From assembly GCA_023229425.1 (NCBI GenBank), contig JALNZG010000010.1:60429-124428 (forward strand): a stretch of DNA of 64,000 nt. The letters are read 5' to 3'. Of this stretch, positions 61,783 through 64,000 are shown in pieces (within the stretch, counting starts at the first letter, position 1; every line of letters begins with the position of its first letter). Under the pieces are notes generated by a model. The model was not told the origin of the DNA, did no database searches, and saw nothing but the letters and a program-made list of their open reading frames with translations. The stretch comes from Ignavibacteriaceae bacterium. GTDB lineage: Bacteria > Bacteroidota > Ignavibacteria > Ignavibacteriales > Ignavibacteriaceae. Position numbers and translations under genes: made by a program.

Positions 61783-62343
61783 TTAAATGGGTTTTCCCCA
61801 TTTTTGATCGGGAATTTCTGCTGTTTTGTTTTCAATCCGAGAAAGAACAAACAAAAGATCTGAAATTCTGTTAACAAAAATAACAATATTTTGGTTGATT
61901 TCCTCTTGTTGCGACAATAATACAATTTCACGTTCGGCTCTACGGCAAATTGTTCGCGCTATATGTAACTGAGCCGCGGATTTTGAACCGCCGGGAAGAA
62001 TAAAATATCGGAGTTCTTCCAATTGTTTATCGAAAAAATCAATCGCCTTTTCTGATTCGGAAATATCATCTTCCGATACTCGCGGAATGGTCCCCCTTTG
62101 GCGGATAGATCCTGTTTCCAACGGTGTTGCCAGATCAGCCCCAACCACAAAAAGTTGATTTTGCAGTTGCTCTAAAACGGATTTAACTTTTTCATTTTGA
62201 ACATAACAGAGTGAAAGACCGAGAGCGGCGTTCAATTCATCAACGGTACCATAAGCGTTAATTCGTACAGAGGATTTTTGAACTCTTTTTCCGCCGAAAA
62301 GTCCGGTCTCGCCTTTGTCACCGGTTTTTGTATAAATTTTCAA
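61783..62343 (-). CDS. Cob(I)alamin adenosyltransferase (PduO type)
   Basis: This 186-residue protein has the family N-terminus KIYTKTGDKGETGLFGG and the motifs RINAYGTVDELNAALG, FILPGGSKSAAQLHIARTICRRAERE and VFVNRISDLLFVLSR. It makes adenosylcobalamin from cob(I)alamin and ATP. The start is TTG at the exact family N-terminus, 5 bp after the YgfZ-like gene. It ends 15 bp before the tmRNA 5' end. Confidence 0.94.
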   Translation of the reverse strand: MKIYTKTGDKGETGLFGGKRVQKSSVRINAYGTVDELNAALGLSLCYVQNEKVKSVLEQLQNQLFVVGADLATPLETGSIRQRGTIPRVSEDDISESEKAIDFFDKQLEELRYFILPGGSKSAAQLHIARTICRRAEREIVLLSQQEEINQNIVIFVNRISDLLFVLSRIENKTAEIPDQKWGKPI

Positions 62344-62348
62344 ACGAT

Positions 62349-63461
62349 CTACTCTTTAAATGGTATAGAGTGAACGCGTACTGAAATTTCCTGTTTGGAG
62401 TTTTTCCCAATTGCTTTGAGAATTTTATTTTCTAAAATAAAGGCTTTTTTCAGATAGCCCAACCCAATTGTTTTTTGCATTGATATTGAATAAACAGACG
62501 AGGTTATCAATCCAATTTCATTAAGTTCATCATCAACTAAAACAAAATCTTTATCTAACTTTGGGGAATCGCTAAATAAAAATCCGCATAAAAACTTCTG
62601 CACTTTATCATACGTCGCCAGTCGGGCGATCACTTCCTGTCCGATGTAGCACCCTTTTGTGAAACTCACTTCATCCAGCAGTTTTGCTTCGTGCGGATTG
62701 AACAGGTCGTTCAATTCTTTTTCCGCCGGAATACCTTTTTCAATTCGATAGATTTCGTAGGCATCCTCTCCTATTAATCCAAAATCAAAAATCCCTTTAT
62801 TCTGTAAAGCATATTGAACAAGTCGTACAGCAAAAGGATGGAGGGCAATCACAAAAAAACTTCCTTTTCCTTCTGATTTCAGATCGCCGGTATTTGGAAT
62901 AGCATAAAAAGAAAAATCTTCAACGGTAAGCAAGCGAATTTCATTATTGTTGAGTTCTTTACATTGTTCTCCGCATAAAAGGGTCATAAATGATTTGGCT
63001 TGTGGTCCGAAAATTTCAAAAACCGCATATTGTTCATTCGCATTAACGACTTTAACATCATCCATTATTACGTAACGCTGAATCCATAAAAACAATTTCT
63101 TTTGTGTTCCACAATTACCGACAAGGAGTTGCTTCTCACCGAAATTTAAGACGGAAACTCTATCGAGAATTCTTCCTTTTTCATTTGTGAAAATTGTTTT
63201 TTTGAATTGGTTGACGGGTAAAGATTTTAGATCACTTGTAGTAATTCGATGAAGAAAATCGAGTGTATCCTTTCCATGTAACTCAAGCAAAGCCGAAGGA
63301 AGCAACCGACAGCCGACACCCTGAGTAAGAGTCTTGTATTCTTCTTCCACTGAAGCATACTTATAAAAGTGAGCTTCGCCGTTTCTTTGTTCAGGGTGAA
63401 ACCCCAAAGTTTCAAAGTAAGTTTGCATTAATGAAGTTCCAGGAAGTTCAAAATTAGTCAA
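62349..63461 (-). CDS. ygfZ: YgfZ/GcvT-fold folate-binding protein
   Basis: This 370-residue protein has a GcvT-like fold and the YgfZ signature KGCYIGQEVIARLATYDKVQK (about 290-310). YgfZ helps maintain iron-sulfur enzymes with folate. The start TTG has CGGAGAA six bases upstream; ATG 63428 is a shorter alternative. It is coupled to the adenosyltransferase. Confidence 0.88.
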   Translation of the reverse strand: MTNFELPGTSLMQTYFETLGFHPEQRNGEAHFYKYASVEEEYKTLTQGVGCRLLPSALLELHGKDTLDFLHRITTSDLKSLPVNQFKKTIFTNEKGRILDRVSVLNFGEKQLLVGNCGTQKKLFLWIQRYVIMDDVKVVNANEQYAVFEIFGPQAKSFMTLLCGEQCKELNNNEIRLLTVEDFSFYAIPNTGDLKSEGKGSFFVIALHPFAVRLVQYALQNKGIFDFGLIGEDAYEIYRIEKGIPAEKELNDLFNPHEAKLLDEVSFTKGCYIGQEVIARLATYDKVQKFLCGFLFSDSPKLDKDFVLVDDELNEIGLITSSVYSISMQKTIGLGYLKKAFILENKILKAIGKNSKQEISVRVHSIPFKE

Positions 63462-63482
63462 AAAATTCTCCGTTAATTCCTT

Positions 63483-63965
63483 TTAATAATATCTAAATTG
63501 TTTTGGATTTCTCGTGTTAAAATAACAAGTGTCTTTCCAAATGAAAGTTATCGAATCCAATATAGTTATCTTCTCGCCGGTATCAAGATATTTAAATTCG
63601 ATATAATCCGGGTATTTATCTCCGTTTGCGTCAGTCATTATTCTTTTAAAATTAATTCCTTCATAAGTTAAAAGAAGATGCGGTTTTTTTAACATACCTT
63701 CAATAAAAAAGAAATTATAATCAAAGTGACCGATCCCTTGTGCGTAGTGAAAATTGGCTCTGATATAGGGAATGTTTTTCTTCACCCATTTTTCAAGAGT
63801 TAAATTGTTGAAACCTCCATGACTCGGGATTCCTGCTTCCCAGAGAGTATCGAAAGTATTTCCAGTAACGTTACATTTGAATAGTGATAAATAAAAAAAT
63901 GCTGTGCCAAGTTCAGTACTATCCAAATCAATAAAACTTTGGTCATACCCTATAATGTTTTTCAT
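63483..63965 (-). CDS. Uncharacterised protein, possibly 5'-truncated by the window edge
   Basis: The frame encodes at least 160 residues with an aromatic-rich composition and one EF-hand/dockerin-like acidic loop, TDANGDKYPDYIEF, near residue 112, a possible calcium site. No family recognised. The ATG at 63965 has no proper ribosome site, and the frame stays open upstream to the window edge, so the true start and any signal peptide may lie beyond position 64000. Confidence 0.55.
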   Translation of the reverse strand: MKNIIGYDQSFIDLDSTELGTAFFYLSLFKCNVTGNTFDTLWEAGIPSHGGFNNLTLEKWVKKNIPYIRANFHYAQGIGHFDYNFFFIEGMLKKPHLLLTYEGINFKRIMTDANGDKYPDYIEFKYLDTGEKITILDSITFIWKDTCYFNTRNPKQFRYY

Positions 63966-64000
63966 CTCTATTAAACGATGATCTTTTGACCATGACTTAG

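Noticed and set aside
62349..63461. GcvT of the glycine cleavage system to go with gcvH
   Set aside because: The KGCYIGQEV signature and length fit the YgfZ family rather than GcvT.

Overview
The window is AT-rich, gene-dense DNA from a Gram-negative bacterium of the Bacteroidota/Chlorobiota/Ignavibacteriota group, most likely Ignavibacteria (inference). The evidence is a type IX secretion sorting tail with the NYPNPFNPATTI signature, a TonB receptor with an N-terminal carboxypeptidase-regulatory-like domain, an OstA-like LPS transport protein and a tmRNA tag ending in NYALAA. TTG or GTG starts are frequent, and several automatic starts are moved here to better-supported codons.

Region 1 (1-36.4 kb) is an unusually dense phosphate-acquisition region. 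It holds a complete operon (porin, pstS, pstC, pstA, pstB, phoU; 2036-7536) and a lone PstS-like lipoprotein beside an M28 peptidase. Next come a TonB receptor with a duplicated T9SS beta-helix partner, a bifunctional OlsF-like acyltransferase (phosphorus-free ornithine lipids) with a small membrane protein, and a second porin. Then follow a PiT transporter with its DUF47 partner, a second pst locus (25159-29886) and two convergent organophosphate-type MFS antiporters. Three transcription units in this region are preceded by four TGTTA-like boxes spaced exactly 11 bp, the architecture of a PhoB/PhoP operator.

The most unusual system is the second pst locus: pstS-pstC-pstA-pstB-pstB-phoU. Its two adjacent PstB proteins carry complementary losses of ATPase motifs. 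The first keeps the LSGGQ signature but has lost the Q-loop Gln and the H-loop His. The second keeps Walker A/B, Q-loop and H-loop but its signature reads LPLDQ. Together they could form an asymmetric heterodimer with one competent and one degenerate ATP site, as in heterodimeric ABC exporters but here in a phosphate importer.

Between these blocks lie accessory stretches: a DNA methyltransferase fused to an Mrr-like nuclease domain (19.7-21.2 kb), tandem outer-membrane beta-barrel paralogs flanked by 165-bp direct repeats and REP-like hairpins (21.2-23.2 kb), and NhaA followed by small uncharacterised genes (30-33 kb).

Region 2 (36.7-64 kb) is housekeeping. It contains an LPS/Kdo operon (kdsA-kdsD-lptC-lptA-like-lptB), ruvB, a DUF1624 membrane acyltransferase, ridA, mazG, phoH, LysM and lipoprotein genes, radC, guaA, gcvH, accC-accB, TPR proteins, a PHP-domain protein, dapF, a DUF4160/DUF2442 pair, ssrA (tmRNA), a cobalamin adenosyltransferase and a YgfZ-like protein. 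Several families of dispersed palindromes and short tandem heptamers occupy the intergenic spaces. No tRNA, rRNA, CRISPR array or complete insertion sequence was seen.
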